DNA from: Arthrobacter globiformis NBRC 12137 | Lineage (GTDB): Bacteria; Actinomycetota; Actinomycetes; Actinomycetales; Micrococcaceae | NCBI RefSeq assembly: GCF_000238915.1 | Contig: NZ_BAEG01000051.1 | Span: 62,001 to 126,000 of the forward strand | DNA: 64,000 nucleotides | Direction: 5' to 3' | Part shown: positions 1 through 9,570 of the stretch, piece after piece | Layout: every line of letters starts with the position of its first letter | How positions within the stretch are numbered: position 1 is the first letter of the stretch | The notes under the pieces: model-generated | The model's input: the letters and a program-made list of their open reading frames with translations, nothing else | What the model was told of the DNA's origin: nothing | The model's database searches: none | Translations under genes and position numbers: made by a program

Positions 1-766
1 CTCCCAGGGGCGCATGCTCCGGATCCAGGTGATGGACATGCCCGTCCTCCCGCCGGTCTCCGGCCTGCCGAACCTGGCCGGAGGCGTTCCGGCCAAGGAC
101 TTCATCACCCTCCTGAAGGGTGAGTCCCTTGTGGCATTCGCCCCGCTCGATGAAGTGCTGGCGCTCGGCACGGCGCAGGGCATCGTGAAGCGGGTACAGC
201 CGGATTACCCCCTGAACCGCGAGGACTGGGAAGTGATCACGCTGAAGGACAAGGACACCGTGGTGGGCGTGGCCCCGGCAGGATCCGACGACACCGACCT
301 GGTGTTCCTGACGCGGCAGGCACAGCTGCTGCGGTTCAGCGCCGCCGTCGTCCGCCCGCAGGGCAGGACGGCCGGGGGCATGGCCGGCATCAAGCTCGCC
401 GCCGGGGATCAGGTGGTGTTCTTCGGTGCGGTCGCCCCCGGCGACGAATCCGCCGTCGTCGTCACCATTTCCGGTACGGAAGGTGCCCTGCCGGGCACCG
501 CCCCCGGGGCCGCCAAGGTGACGGCCTTTGCCGAATACCCGGCCAAGGGCCGCGCCACCGCCGGCGTCCGGGCGCACCGGTTCCTGAAGGGTGAGGACAC
601 GCTGCTGCTGGCGTGGGCCGGCCACGGCCCGGCGAAGGCGTCGTCGTCGGCAGGGGTGGCCCGCTCGCTGCCCCAGGAGCACGGCCGGCGCGATGGTTCG
701 GGCATTCCGCTCTCACAGGCGGTGGACGTCATCGGCCCGAGCATGGCCTGGCCGGAATCCGCCTAG
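1..766 (+). CDS. parC: DNA topoisomerase IV subunit A, C-terminal part (partial, starts before the window)
   Basis: Open from the first bases of the window to a TAG at 764-766, so only about the last 254 residues are present; the ATG at 14 is internal, not the start. The protein carries repeated short strand motifs typical of the GyrA/ParC C-terminal beta-pinwheel, which wraps DNA (for example VLALGTAQGIVKRV and LVFLTRQAQLLRF). The catalytic tyrosine domain lies outside the window. ParC pairs with ParE to decatenate and relax DNA; a type IIA B subunit of the ParE type lies at 10590-12695 on the other strand, supporting ParC over GyrA. The choice between ParC and GyrA cannot be settled from this fragment alone. 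Confidence 0.8.
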   Translation, partial: SQGRMLRIQVMDMPVLPPVSGLPNLAGGVPAKDFITLLKGESLVAFAPLDEVLALGTAQGIVKRVQPDYPLNREDWEVITLKDKDTVVGVAPAGSDDTDLVFLTRQAQLLRFSAAVVRPQGRTAGGMAGIKLAAGDQVVFFGAVAPGDESAVVVTISGTEGALPGTAPGAAKVTAFAEYPAKGRATAGVRAHRFLKGEDTLLLAWAGHGPAKASSSAGVARSLPQEHGRRDGSGIPLSQAVDVIGPSMAWPESA

Positions 767-775
767 ACTACTGCC

Positions 776-1294
776 ATGCCTATCGTCCCGGATGAAAAGG
801 ACTGGACCTGGGTCCTGTCCCGCCCCTGCACGCAGTGCGGCTTCGACGCGTCCACCGTCACGCCGTCCACGGTTCCCGGCAGCGTCGAGAACATGCTGCC
901 GCGCTGGCGGGCCGTGCTCCGGCGGCCGGACGCCACCGAGCGGCCGGACGACAGCACCTGGTCCGCGCTGGAGTACGCCTGCCATGTCAGGGACGTGTTC
1001 AACCTCTTCGACCGCCGCCTCAACCTGATGCTCACCGATGACAACGCGCGGTTTCAGAACTGGGACCAGGACAAGACGGCACTTGAGAGCGACTACGCGA
1101 ACGCCGACCCCGCCGTGGTGAGCGCCGAGCTCACTGCGGAGGGCCAGCAGGTGGCGGCCTCCTTCGCCAGGGTGCAGGAGTCGCAGTGGGACCGGACCGG
1201 GCTGCGCAGCAACGGCTCGGAGTTCACTGTCCTGACGCTCGCGCAGTATTTCCTGCACGACGTCGTCCATCACCTTGCGGACGTGGACGGCTGA
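776..1294 (+). CDS. DinB-like (YfiT/mycothiol-dependent superfamily) protein
   Basis: A 172-residue protein starting 9 bp after the parC stop. The central part, with the pattern W-S-A-L-E-Y-A-C-H-V-R-D-V at about residues 62-74, is the usual start of a DinB helical bundle; the histidine there and the H-D-V-V-H-H cluster near residues 162-167 are the likely metal ligands. An N-terminal C-x2-C pair (RPCTQCGF, residues about 17-24) is typical of actinobacterial members. DinB-fold proteins are metal-dependent, and in actinobacteria some use mycothiol; the substrate here is unknown. No good Shine-Dalgarno is visible, so it may be translated by coupling to parC. Confidence 0.75.
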   Translation: MPIVPDEKDWTWVLSRPCTQCGFDASTVTPSTVPGSVENMLPRWRAVLRRPDATERPDDSTWSALEYACHVRDVFNLFDRRLNLMLTDDNARFQNWDQDKTALESDYANADPAVVSAELTAEGQQVAASFARVQESQWDRTGLRSNGSEFTVLTLAQYFLHDVVHHLADVDG

Positions 1295-1307
1295 CCGGCG
1301 CTTTCGT

Positions 1308-2360
1308 TCAGGGCTGGAGGACCTTGTCCCAGGCCAGGCTTGTGTTAACCGGGGCGTAGCCCATCTTGCGGTACAGCGCCATGGCGCCAGTGGGGTTCTC
1401 GGAATCCACATCCAGCGACGCCTTGTCCATGCCCGCGGCGGCGAACCGCCGCATGGCATCGGCCAGGAGTGCCTGCGCGACGCCGCGCCCGCGGAATTCC
1501 CGGCGGACACCCAGCAGGTCCGTGTAGCCCTCGGTGAACCCGCGTGCCACGGCGGTCTCCGGGTCGTGGCTGGCCAGCTGGTAGCCAACCACCTCACCCG
1601 TGCTACTCGCCAGCACGACCGCGCTGAGATCGGGCCGGGCCAGGGGGTCGTTGACCACGAAGCCCCATGACTCCTCGTCCCGCGGTTCGCTTCCCCAGTG
1701 GTCGGCGAAGACCTGGTTGTGCGCCAGGCGCACGGCTTCGCTCAGCCCTGGTTCCATCGGCACCAGCTTCAGGCCGTGGTCCAGTGGCGCTTCGGGCAGC
1801 GGAGCCGAGAGCGGGCGGTGCATCTCGTTGTAGTAGCGGACCACCTCATACCCGGACTCCTCCAGGAGAGCGCACTGGTGCTGCTGTTTCTGTTCGATGA
1901 AAATCCGCAGCCGCGGTACTGGCCCTGTTCCGTCCGCACCGGCAACATTTGCACCGGAATCCTCCGCGAACCGCTGCCTGGTCCGTGCCTCCAGCCAGGA
2001 CAGAAGGGCTGACCCGACGCCGCGGCGCTGCCACTTGGGGTCCACGGCACAGAATCCATGGGCTTTGGCCCCGTCCTTGTTTTTGGTCAGGCGGGCATAG
2101 GCCCTGGGAACACCGCCGGAGTCCAGGCCAAGCACTGTGTTTGGACCCACCGGGTTGTTTTTGGACTCCATGATCTGTTCCAGGTCCGCCCGCCGTTCAA
2201 ACCACACAGGCTGCTCGGCAGCCGCGGTCCGGGCGATCAGCTCAGCCCAGGCATCCAGATCCGCGGGGCCGGCGCTGCGCCAGTGCAGTTCCGGGAAGCC
2301 GACGGCGGGAAGGTCACCGGAACCGGCGGCGGGCAGGCCGGGGGCGTCGTTGTGCGTCAT
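1308..2360 (-). CDS. Tandem GNAT-family N-acetyltransferase
   Basis: A 350-residue protein with two GNAT folds in a row. Each half carries the acetyl-CoA-binding R/Q-x-x-G-x-G/A loop: W-Q-R-R-G-V-G-S-A-L in the first (about residue 110) and F-R-G-R-G-V-A-Q-A-L in the second (about residue 290), followed by the typical N-P-T-G-A-M-A-L-Y-R-K-M-G-Y end motif. It transfers an acetyl group to an unknown amine. Two-domain GNATs in actinobacteria include mycothiol synthase MshD, but nothing here proves that role. It ends facing the DinB gene, with only 13 bp between the two stops. Confidence 0.8.
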   Translation of the reverse strand: MTHNDAPGLPAAGSGDLPAVGFPELHWRSAGPADLDAWAELIARTAAAEQPVWFERRADLEQIMESKNNPVGPNTVLGLDSGGVPRAYARLTKNKDGAKAHGFCAVDPKWQRRGVGSALLSWLEARTRQRFAEDSGANVAGADGTGPVPRLRIFIEQKQQHQCALLEESGYEVVRYYNEMHRPLSAPLPEAPLDHGLKLVPMEPGLSEAVRLAHNQVFADHWGSEPRDEESWGFVVNDPLARPDLSAVVLASSTGEVVGYQLASHDPETAVARGFTEGYTDLLGVRREFRGRGVAQALLADAMRRFAAAGMDKASLDVDSENPTGAMALYRKMGYAPVNTSLAWDKVLQP

Positions 2361-2521
2361 GGGAAACAGGCTAGCCGCCGGCCACTGGCCGCGCCATCAT
2401 GCCGCCTCTGCGCTCGCTGTTCCTCACGCTGCACTGGTACTGCGCTGCGGGGCGGCAACCCGTAGGCTGGGGCAATCACCGGCTGGGGCAATAGCGGCCA
2501 GCTTTCCCTGAAAGGCGCAGA

Positions 2522-2752
2522 ATGCTTCTACTCTTCGGATTCAAGACTGTTCAGAAGCTGCTGCCCGGCCGGTCGGCGGCCTGCCAGTACTGCCGGGTGT
2601 TCGCGCACCAGCACCTTGAGGAGCGGGCCACCAAGTTCACGCTGTTCTTCATTCCGGTTTTCACGACCTCACGCTCCTACCGGATCACCTGCTCCAACTG
2701 CGGCGCCACCTCGGTGGTCAACGGCCGACAGAAACAAGCGCTGGTGGGCTAA
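2522..2752 (+). CDS. Small zinc-ribbon protein
   Basis: A 76-residue protein with two cysteine pairs, C-Q-Y-C near residue 22 and C-S-N-C-G-A near residue 60, which would form one zinc ribbon around a short hydrophobic stretch ([18 protein letters not shown]). The pattern is that of the zinc-ribbon/YIR protein family of actinobacteria, whose function is not known. A purine-rich GAAAGG lies just before the ATG. Its TAA stop (2750-2752) overlaps the TAG stop of the convergent cydDC gene (2749-2751). Confidence 0.75.
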   Translation: MLLLFGFKTVQKLLPGRSAACQYCRVFAHQHLEERATKFTLFFIPVFTTSRSYRITCSNCGATSVVNGRQKQALVG

Positions 2753-5700
2753 CCCCGCCCCGATGCCATCACCGCGGCGCCGGCGAGCCGGTTTTCGGCG
2801 CGAAGCTCCAGGAGCGCGTCGTCGGGGCTGATGTCGGCAGGGTTGTGGGTCACCAGTACCACGGTGCGCGACGCAAGTCCGGCACGCAGGTCCGCGATCA
2901 GCGCCCGTCCGGATTCGGCATCGAGGTGCGCGGTAGGCTCGTCCAGGAGGATCACGTCGGCCTGCGTCATGAGGGTACGCGCCACCGCGAGCCGCTGCCG
3001 TTCGCCACCGCTGAGGAATGCTCCGCCCGGGCCAATGCGGGTCTCCAGGCCGTCTTCCAGACGCGCCAGCAGGGGCGCCAGGCCAACCGCTGCCAATGCT
3101 TCCCGCATCGCCTGTTCGGTCTCCTGCCCAGACCCCCATGCCCGACTCCTGCCGCGGGCTGCCGAGCAGCAGGTTCCCGCGGACGGTGGAGTCGAAGAGG
3201 TGCGCCTCCTGCGGGCACCACGCCGCGGTGCCGGTCACCGCGATGCGGCCTGCCCGGGCAGGGAGGAAGCCCAGCATCACCGCCAGCAGCGTGGACTTGC
3301 CGGCGCCGGACGGGCCGGTCACCGCCAGCCAACGGCCGGGCTCAGCCACGGCAGACACGCCACTGAAGACAGCACCGCCGCCTGGCCACGCGGCCGACAA
3401 GCCCTCCAGATCGACGCCCGGCTGCCCCAGCCCGCGGGGAACCGGCCGAATGTTTTTCCGATTAACGCTGGGTTCTCCCGGCTGCAGGACGCCCGACTCA
3501 CCGATGCGGCGCAGGACCGCACGCAGCGCCGGAAACTGCCGGACCGCCGTCGTCATGGCCCCAAACGGTTCGGCGAGCGCCAACAGCAGGAGAACCACGA
3601 CGCCGACCGCGGTCGCCGGAAGGGAACCGGCCAGCACCTCGGGCGCCGCCAGCACGGCGCTGTAGAGCGCGCCCGCGCCGCACGCGGCCACGGTGAGGGC
3701 CTGGCCGAGTCCTTCAGCCCAGGCCGACCTGCGTGCCGCGCCGGTGGCGTCCCGGTCCAGCGCACTGATACCGGCCAGAACCGGCTGCGTCGCGGCATTC
3801 GCGTGCAGTTCCGCCCTGGCGTCCAGCGCGGCAGCGACCCGCCGGAGGACCCCGGAGCGCAGCCGCTGCTCGGCCTTGGCAGACATCCGGTCCGCGAACA
3901 ATGACGCGGCGGGCGCAGCCACCAGGCTCACCAGCGCGGCGGCGAGCACGGCCGGCAGGGCCGCCGGAATCAGCCAAGCCACCGTACCGGAGGCGGCTGC
4001 TGCCACCGCCACGGCAATAATCGGCGGCAGCACCACCCGCGGGAGCAGGTCCCGGACGGTGTCGACGTCCTCGATGACGGCGCCCAGCACGTTGCCGCCC
4101 TGCAGCAGCCGGCGCAGGGACAGTGCCCGCTGGCTGAGGGACGCCCAGAGGCCGCCGCGCAGCTTCGTCAGGGACGCGAACACGGCGTCGTGCAGGAGGA
4201 GCCGCTCGCAGTAGCGCAGAACAGCGCGGCCGATGCCGAAGAAACGGACACCCACAATGGCGGTCAGGAGGTACAGGATGGGCGGCTGCTCACTGGCGCG
4301 CAGGATGAGCCAGCCGGAAAGCCCTGAAAGCGCGACGGCGAAAAGGGCGGCCAGGGCCCCGACGATTCCGGATGCTGCGAAGCGTCCACGGACGGGCGCG
4401 AGCAGCCTGGTGAGCATCGCGGCGGTGCGGGGGGAACTGGCTCGCGCGTTGGCGGCCGGGACGCCGCCTGCCCCGCTGCCGGCCACCGCAGAGGCGGCGC
4501 CCCCGCCGTCGGCCGGCGCACTGCGGTGGCCGGCGCCGGCCGAAACCTGGGCAGTGGCCTCAGCCGGAGCAAGGGGCGACGTTTCATGAGTCGGCGCAGC
4601 TCCGTGGCCGGACAGGGGCACGATCCTGTCGGCGAGTTCCCTCGTCTGGCGGTCATGAGCCACCAGAATGACAGTGGCGCGGCCGCGCAGCGCTCGGATC
4701 GCATCATGGACACGGTTGGCCGAGTCCCGGTCGAGGTGCGCGGTGGGCTCGTCCAGGAGCAATACTGTGGCGCCTGCCTCGATGCGGGCCAGGCCCCTTG
4801 CAAGGGCAATGCGGCGCAGCTCCCCCGGACTCAGTTCGGCCGGATGCTTGTCCGCCAGGTGGTCCGCGCCGACAGCGGCCAGGCACCGCAGCACTCCCCC
4901 GGAGTCTGCTTCCCCGCGGACGGCTGACCCGGCTGCTGGCTTGCCGGCTGTTGCCGTGCCCGCCGTCAGGTACAGCAGCACCTCCTCGCGCACGGTGTCT
5001 GCCACCATCACGGGATGCTGCGGCACCCAGGCCACGTCGCCGGCCGCGAATCCTCCGACAGTTCCGGACACTGCTGTGCCGCCGCCGGTTCCGACCGTTC
5101 CCGCGAGAACGCCCAGCACGGTGCTCTTGCCCGCGCCGCTGGGACCATCGAGCGCGGTGACCAGTCCGGCGGGCGCCGAAAAGCTGAGAGGCCCGACGGC
5201 GGTGCCCTGCCGTCCCGGATAACTCACGGTGAGGTCCCGGACAGTTACGCCGGCCGGGCCGCCAACTGCGGCCGGAACCGGCACGAGCCGCCGTGGCTCC
5301 GGTGCGTCGAGCACCGCCGTCGTTTCGGCAAGTGCTGCCCGGCCGTCGTCGCTCGCGTGGTGGGCGGTTCCCAGTTCACGGAGCGGCAGGTAGCAGTCGG
5401 GGGCGAGGATGAGGGCCAGCAGCCCGGCCTCCAGCGCCATGTCGCCGTGGACCAGCCTGACGCCGATGAACACCGCCACCACGGCAACGGAAATGGTGGC
5501 GATCAGTTCCAGTGCGAGCGCGGAGAGGAACGCCGTCCGCAGGGTCCCCATGGTCCGCTGCCGGTAGTCTTCGGAAATGTCCTCCAGGGCGCGGCGCTGG
5601 GCAGCGGCCCGGCCGAGCCCCACCAGCACCGGCAGCCCCTTGGCGAGTTCGAGCATGTGCCCGGACAGCCGGGACAGGGCAGCCTGGGCCTCCCGCACCT

Positions 5701-6229
5701 TGTCCTCGGTGTAGCGGCCGATCAGCACCATGAACACGGGGACCAGGGGCACCGTCAGCACGATCACCACGGCACTGACCCAGTCGGCGAAAAGGATCCG
5801 GGCGCCGAGCAGCAGCGGGATGGCCGCGCAGTTCACGACCGCGGGGAGGTACTGCGTGTAGTAGCTGTCCAGGGCATCCAGGCCGCGCGTCGCAAGCACG
5901 GCCAGGCCGCCGTCGGACGGGCCGGCGGCCCGGACTCCGTTGCGCAGTGCCGTCTCCAGGAGTTGCGCCCGCAGCTCCTCCTTGACGCCCAGGGCGGCGC
6001 GTCTCGCGGCGACGCCCTGCGCCCAGACCGTGACGGACCGCAGCACCACGCCGGCTGCTCCCCAGCCCAACTGGTCACCCCACGCGGCGTCCTGGATCAT
6101 GAGGCCTGCGAGCACGGATGCGACGGCCTGCCCCATCAGGACAAGGGACAGGGCCTTCAGCGCGGCCAGCAGGCCAAGTCCGTAAAGGGCGCGGCGGGTG
6201 GAGGGTCCGGCCGGGAATTGGGGTTTCAA
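2749..6229 (-). pseudogene. cydDC: Fused CydD-CydC ABC exporter (thiol reductant exporter), frameshifted as sequenced
   Basis: CydDC exports cysteine/glutathione-type thiols across the membrane and is needed to assemble cytochrome bd. Here both half-transporters are joined in one chain of about 1159 residues (after correction). The CydD half has a membrane domain, Walker A G-P-S-G-A-G-K-S-T, signature L-S-P-G-E and Walker B L-L-L-D-E-P. An Ala/Gly/Pro linker of about 60 residues follows, then the CydC half with Walker A G-P-S-G-A-G-K-S-T and Q-loop. The frame then breaks at a run of five C (3133-3137). Removing one base restores the signature L-S-G-G-E-R-Q and Walker B I-L-L-D-E-P encoded at 2749-3108. 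Without correction the second ATPase site would lack both. Starts 6 bp after cydB, so one operon. Confidence 0.85.
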
Positions 6230-6235
6230 AGCGGG

Positions 6236-7285
6236 TCAGTCTTTCCTGATGAGTGCTTTCGCGGCGACTGCGGGCAGGAAGCTGTGCGCCTCCGGGATGT
6301 GGGCGGCGCTGACACGGCGGCGGAACACCCAGTACGTCCATGCCTGGTAGGCGATCACCAGCGGCAGTCCGATGCACGCCACGATGCTCATCAGGCCGAG
6401 GGTGTAGTCGGAGGATGAGGCGTTGGCGATGGTGAGGTTGTAGGCGGGGTCGATGGTGGACGGCAGCACCACGGGGAAGACCGCGCCGAAAATGGAGGCT
6501 GAGCCGCCCAGCAGGAACACACCGGTTCCCAGGAACGCCCGGCCCTCGTTTCCCTTCCGGGCCTGGGCCCAGGCCACGGCCGCGGCGACCACGGCCACCG
6601 CGAGGACAACCAGCGTCCAGGCTTCACCGGTGAGGACCTGAACGCCGATGGCCCAGCCGGCCATCGGCAGGAGCAGGACGGGAAGCAGCCGAACGAACCA
6701 CTGCCGCGCACGGTGCCGGACGCCGCCGTCGGTCTTCAATGCCAGGAATGCCAGGGCGTGCAGCAGGGCGAAGCAAACCACCGCCAGGCCTCCCAGCACG
6801 GCGTACCAGCTGAACCAGGCGAACGGCCCGCCGTCGCGGTCGCCGTTGGCGTCCAGCGGCAGTCCGGTGGTGGTCAGCCCCAAGGCGGCACCCACGCCGA
6901 AGGCGGCCAGGAAGGAGCCGACGGCGATCGCCCAGTCCCAGGTGTTCCGCCAGCGGTCGGTGTCCACCTTCCCTCGGTATTCGAAGGCCACCGCCCGGAA
7001 AATCAGCGCGACCAGGACCAGCAGCAGCGGCAGGTACAGGGCGGAGAACAGGGAGGCGTACCAGAACGGGAAGGCGGCGAAGGTGGCGCCGCCGGCGGTC
7101 AGGAGCCAGACTTCGTTTCCGTCCCAGACCGGCCCGATGGTGTTGAGGAGTACGCGGCGTTCGGTGTTGTTGCGGGCGAAGATCTTCATCAGCATCCCGA
7201 CGCCCAGGTCGAATCCCTCCAGGAAGAGGTAGCCGGTCCACAGGACGGCGATGGCGATGAACCAAATGGTTGGCAGCAGTTCCAT
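6236..7285 (-). CDS. cydB: Cytochrome bd ubiquinol/menaquinol oxidase subunit II
   Basis: A 349-residue integral membrane protein with about eight to nine hydrophobic helices. The N-terminus (I-W-F-I-A-I-A-V-L-W-T-G-Y-L-F-L-E-G-F-D-L-G-V-G) and the following G-P-V-W-D-G-N-E-V-W-L motif are hallmarks of CydB. With CydA it forms the high-affinity terminal oxidase that reduces oxygen to water using quinol. It lies 18 bp after cydA and 6 bp before cydDC in a cydA-cydB-cydDC operon, the usual order. Confidence 0.97.
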   Translation of the reverse strand: MELLPTIWFIAIAVLWTGYLFLEGFDLGVGMLMKIFARNNTERRVLLNTIGPVWDGNEVWLLTAGGATFAAFPFWYASLFSALYLPLLLVLVALIFRAVAFEYRGKVDTDRWRNTWDWAIAVGSFLAAFGVGAALGLTTTGLPLDANGDRDGGPFAWFSWYAVLGGLAVVCFALLHALAFLALKTDGGVRHRARQWFVRLLPVLLLPMAGWAIGVQVLTGEAWTLVVLAVAVVAAAVAWAQARKGNEGRAFLGTGVFLLGGSASIFGAVFPVVLPSTIDPAYNLTIANASSSDYTLGLMSIVACIGLPLVIAYQAWTYWVFRRRVSAAHIPEAHSFLPAVAAKALIRKD

Positions 7286-7303
7286 GCTTTGTATCCTCGG
7301 GTC

Positions 7304-8905
7304 TTAGTAGGCGAAGGCCAGGACGTCGTCGGAGGTTCCGGGCTTGTCCGGTCCGCCGTCGCGGGGTGTGGCATCCTCGTTCTCGTCGACCGGCACGTGG
7401 GCCAGTTCGGGCATGGCCGAGACGACGCCGCCCCGCACGTATTTCACGAGGAGCTTCACTTCCACCACGAGGAGCACTGCGTAGATCAGGGTGAGCACAA
7501 CGAGGGAGGTCAGGATTTCACCGGCGGACACCCCTGGCGATACGGCCGCGGCGGTGAACATGAAGACCTGGTCGATGCCGTTGAGGTCCGGGTTGGGGGC
7601 CACGACGAACGGCTGCCGGCCCATCTCCGTGAAGATCCAGCCTGCGGCGTTCGCACCGAAGGGGGCCAGGATGCCAAACACGGCCAGCCGCATCAGCCAG
7701 CGCGACTCGGGCACGGTTCCCTTGCGGGTCAGCCAGAGTGCCACCAAAGCTGCCAGGGCCGCGAGTCCGCCGAATCCGATCATGGCGCGGAAGCCCCAGT
7801 AGGTGACCTCCATGACGGGGACGTACTGGATCTCCTGGCCTGCGCGGTCACCGTAGATGGGGTTGTCCGGGACGTGCGTGCCGTAGTCCGCCTTGTACTG
7901 GTCGATCAGGCTGTTGACGCCCTTGACCTCGGTGGTGAAGTCGCCCTTCGCGAGGTAGGAGAGGATGCCCGGGACCTCGATCAGCGCCACGATGTCGTCG
8001 CAGTTGCGGGAGCCGACGTTGCCCACGCTCAGGACGGAGAAGCCCGTTCCGTCGTGGCACGCGGCCTCGGCTGCGGCCATCTTCATGGGCTGCTGTTCGA
8101 ACATCAGCTTGCCCTGCAGGTCACCGGTGAGGGCGGTTCCGGCAAAGGAGATCATGGCGACGACGGCGCCGATCCGCAGCGACTTGATCCAGACTGTGTA
8201 GTCGGTGCGGTCGCGGCCCGGAATGTCGGACTCGCCGGCAACCAGCTTGCCGTCCGCTCCGATGGTGTCGATACCGTCGCGGCGCCTGCGCCAGAGGTGG
8301 TACCAGGCGATGCCGAGCAGGAACCCGCCGGCGACGGCAAGGGCGCCGAAGAGGGTGTGCGGCACGGCTACCAGGGCGGTGTTGTTAGTGAAGACGGCCC
8401 AGGCGTCGGTCATGACCGGGCGCCCGTCAATCATGGTGACGCCGACGGGGTGCTGCATCCAGCTGTTGGCCACGATGATGAAGTACGCGGAGAAAAACGA
8501 GCCGACCACGGCGATCCAGAGGCACGCAAGGTGCACGCCCCTCTTGAGCTGCTTCCAGCCGAAGATCCACAGGCCCAGGAAGGTTGACTCGACAAAAAAC
8601 GCCAGCAGGGCTTCGAGGGCGAGCGGAGCGCCGAAGACGTCACCCACGAAGCGGCTGTATTCGCTCCAGGCCATCCCGAACTGGAACTCCTGGACGATGC
8701 CGGTGGCCACGCCCATGATGAAGTTGATGAGGAAAAGCTTTCCCCAGAACTTGGTCATCCGCAGATAGGCGGGATTTGCGGTGCGGTACCAGACGGTCTG
8801 CATCACTGCGACGACCAGGCCCAGGCCGATTGTCAGCGGCACCATCATGAAGTGGTAGACGGTGGTGATTCCGAATTGCCAGCGTGCGATTTCCAAGGCG
8901 TCCAA
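7304..8905 (-). CDS. cydA: Cytochrome bd oxidase subunit I
   Basis: A 533-residue membrane protein that binds the three haems (b558, b595, d) and oxidises quinol. The expected ligands are visible: His18 (haem b595/d), His183 in V-P-H-T-L-F-G and Met375 in G-F-R-A-M-I-G-F (haem b558), Glu98 in the fourth segment, and the Q-P-M-K-M-A-A-A-E quinol-site motif at 272-280. The G-R-Q-P-F-V-V motif is at 429-435. First gene of the operon; the region upstream (8906-9178) holds three inverted-repeat operators shared with the divergent BlaI-like gene, which suggests BlaI repression of the oxidase. Confidence 0.97.
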   Translation of the reverse strand: MDALEIARWQFGITTVYHFMMVPLTIGLGLVVAVMQTVWYRTANPAYLRMTKFWGKLFLINFIMGVATGIVQEFQFGMAWSEYSRFVGDVFGAPLALEALLAFFVESTFLGLWIFGWKQLKRGVHLACLWIAVVGSFFSAYFIIVANSWMQHPVGVTMIDGRPVMTDAWAVFTNNTALVAVPHTLFGALAVAGGFLLGIAWYHLWRRRRDGIDTIGADGKLVAGESDIPGRDRTDYTVWIKSLRIGAVVAMISFAGTALTGDLQGKLMFEQQPMKMAAAEAACHDGTGFSVLSVGNVGSRNCDDIVALIEVPGILSYLAKGDFTTEVKGVNSLIDQYKADYGTHVPDNPIYGDRAGQEIQYVPVMEVTYWGFRAMIGFGGLAALAALVALWLTRKGTVPESRWLMRLAVFGILAPFGANAAGWIFTEMGRQPFVVAPNPDLNGIDQVFMFTAAAVSPGVSAGEILTSLVVLTLIYAVLLVVEVKLLVKYVRGGVVSAMPELAHVPVDENEDATPRDGGPDKPGTSDDVLAFAY

Positions 8906-8948
8906 GGCGGTCCCTACTTACGGTTGGGTCTAGCTCTCCAGCGTTGTT

Positions 8949-8965
8949 TTCTACACAACGTAGAA
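8949..8965. promoter_or_regulatory. Operator O1, TTCTAC-N5-GTAGAA
   Basis: Perfect inverted repeat with a 5-base spacer, centred about 52 bp before the cydA start. BlaI/MecI/CopY repressors bind dyads with TAC(A) and (T)GTA arms, and the divergent neighbour is a BlaI-like gene, so this is inferred to be its binding site. Position fits repression of cydA. Confidence 0.7.
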
Positions 8966-8972
8966 CTTCAAC

Positions 8973-8989
8973 TTCTACAGAGTGTAGAA
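8973..8989. promoter_or_regulatory. Operator O2, TTCTAC-N5-GTAGAA
   Basis: Second copy of the same dyad, with a 24-bp centre-to-centre distance from O1 and an extra shared C after the right arm. Same inference as O1. Confidence 0.7.
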
Positions 8990-9061
8990 CACAGGTCCGA
9001 ACACTGTAAACACGGTTGCATGCACATCGGAGGAACGCAATCACCCGCGACGCGCCGAGCG

Positions 9062-9078
9062 TTCTACCTCATGTAGAA
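9062..9078. promoter_or_regulatory. Operator O3, TTCTAC-N5-GTAGAA
   Basis: Third copy of the dyad, about 100 bp before the blaI-like start and about 155 bp from cydA. The position fits autoregulation of the regulator gene. Confidence 0.65.
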
Positions 9079-9178
9079 ACGCGCGGCGAAACGCGATAGA
9101 TTTGAAGTTGCAGTATTGGAATCACGGCACGGGCCGGGCGATCGGCTCCTGGCAGTGCGTTGTCAAAAGGATGTACAG

Positions 9179-9564
9179 ATGGCAAGTCTTGGGGAACTGG
9201 AACGCGCAGTCATGGACCTGCTCTGGGCGGGCCACGAAGCAGCCACGGCCAACACGCTGCGGGACCTGCTTGCGCAGAGCACGGCCGCGCATGGCGGAGC
9301 AGCAGGGCATGAGGGCAAGGACCTGGCGGTGACCACCGTCTGACGGTCCTTTCGCGTCTCGAGAAGAAGGGCCTCGTGGAGCGTGAACGCGGCACCCGGC
9401 CGCACCGCTACCAGGCTGTGTCCAGCCGCGAAGACCACACCGCCGAACTCATGCATGAAGTGCTGGGATCCGCTCCGGACCGCGAGGCCGTGCTGGCCCG
9501 GTTCATCGGTTCCGTGACGGAAAGTGAAGCCGAGACGCTGCGCAAACTGCTTGGCCACAGCTAG
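9179..9564 (+). pseudogene. BlaI/MecI/CopY-family transcriptional repressor, frameshifted as sequenced
   Basis: About 128 residues after correction, the normal BlaI length. The first part (E-L-E-R-A-V-M-D-L-L-W, then A-V-T-T-V) is the start of the BlaI winged helix. The frame ends at a TGA at 9341-9343, and the next frame continues with L-T-V-L-S-R-L-E-K-K-G-L-V-E-R-E, the recognition helix and wing, then the dimerisation region to 9564. One missing base (probably a C in GTC[C]TG at 9340) explains the break. Start chosen at ATG 9179, preceded by AAAAGG. BlaI proteins bind operators as dimers and are inactivated by proteolysis triggered by an M56 protease, which here starts 6 bp downstream. 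Confidence 0.85.
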
Positions 9565-9570
9565 CACCTG

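Noticed and set aside
1308..2360. Mycothiol synthase (MshD)
   Set aside because: Shares the tandem-GNAT layout, but nothing specific to MshD can be seen; left as GNAT protein.
5015..8587. Long plus-strand frames (5015-6418 and 6713-8587)
   Set aside because: Antisense shadows of cydDC, cydB and cydA; His/Gln/Gly/Asp-rich without any folded-domain pattern.
8949..9078. NrdR boxes in the cyd region
   Set aside because: The dyads have TTCTAC-N5-GTAGAA arms, unlike the compact ACTACATGTAGT sites before nrdR; a BlaI-type repressor is the direct neighbour.
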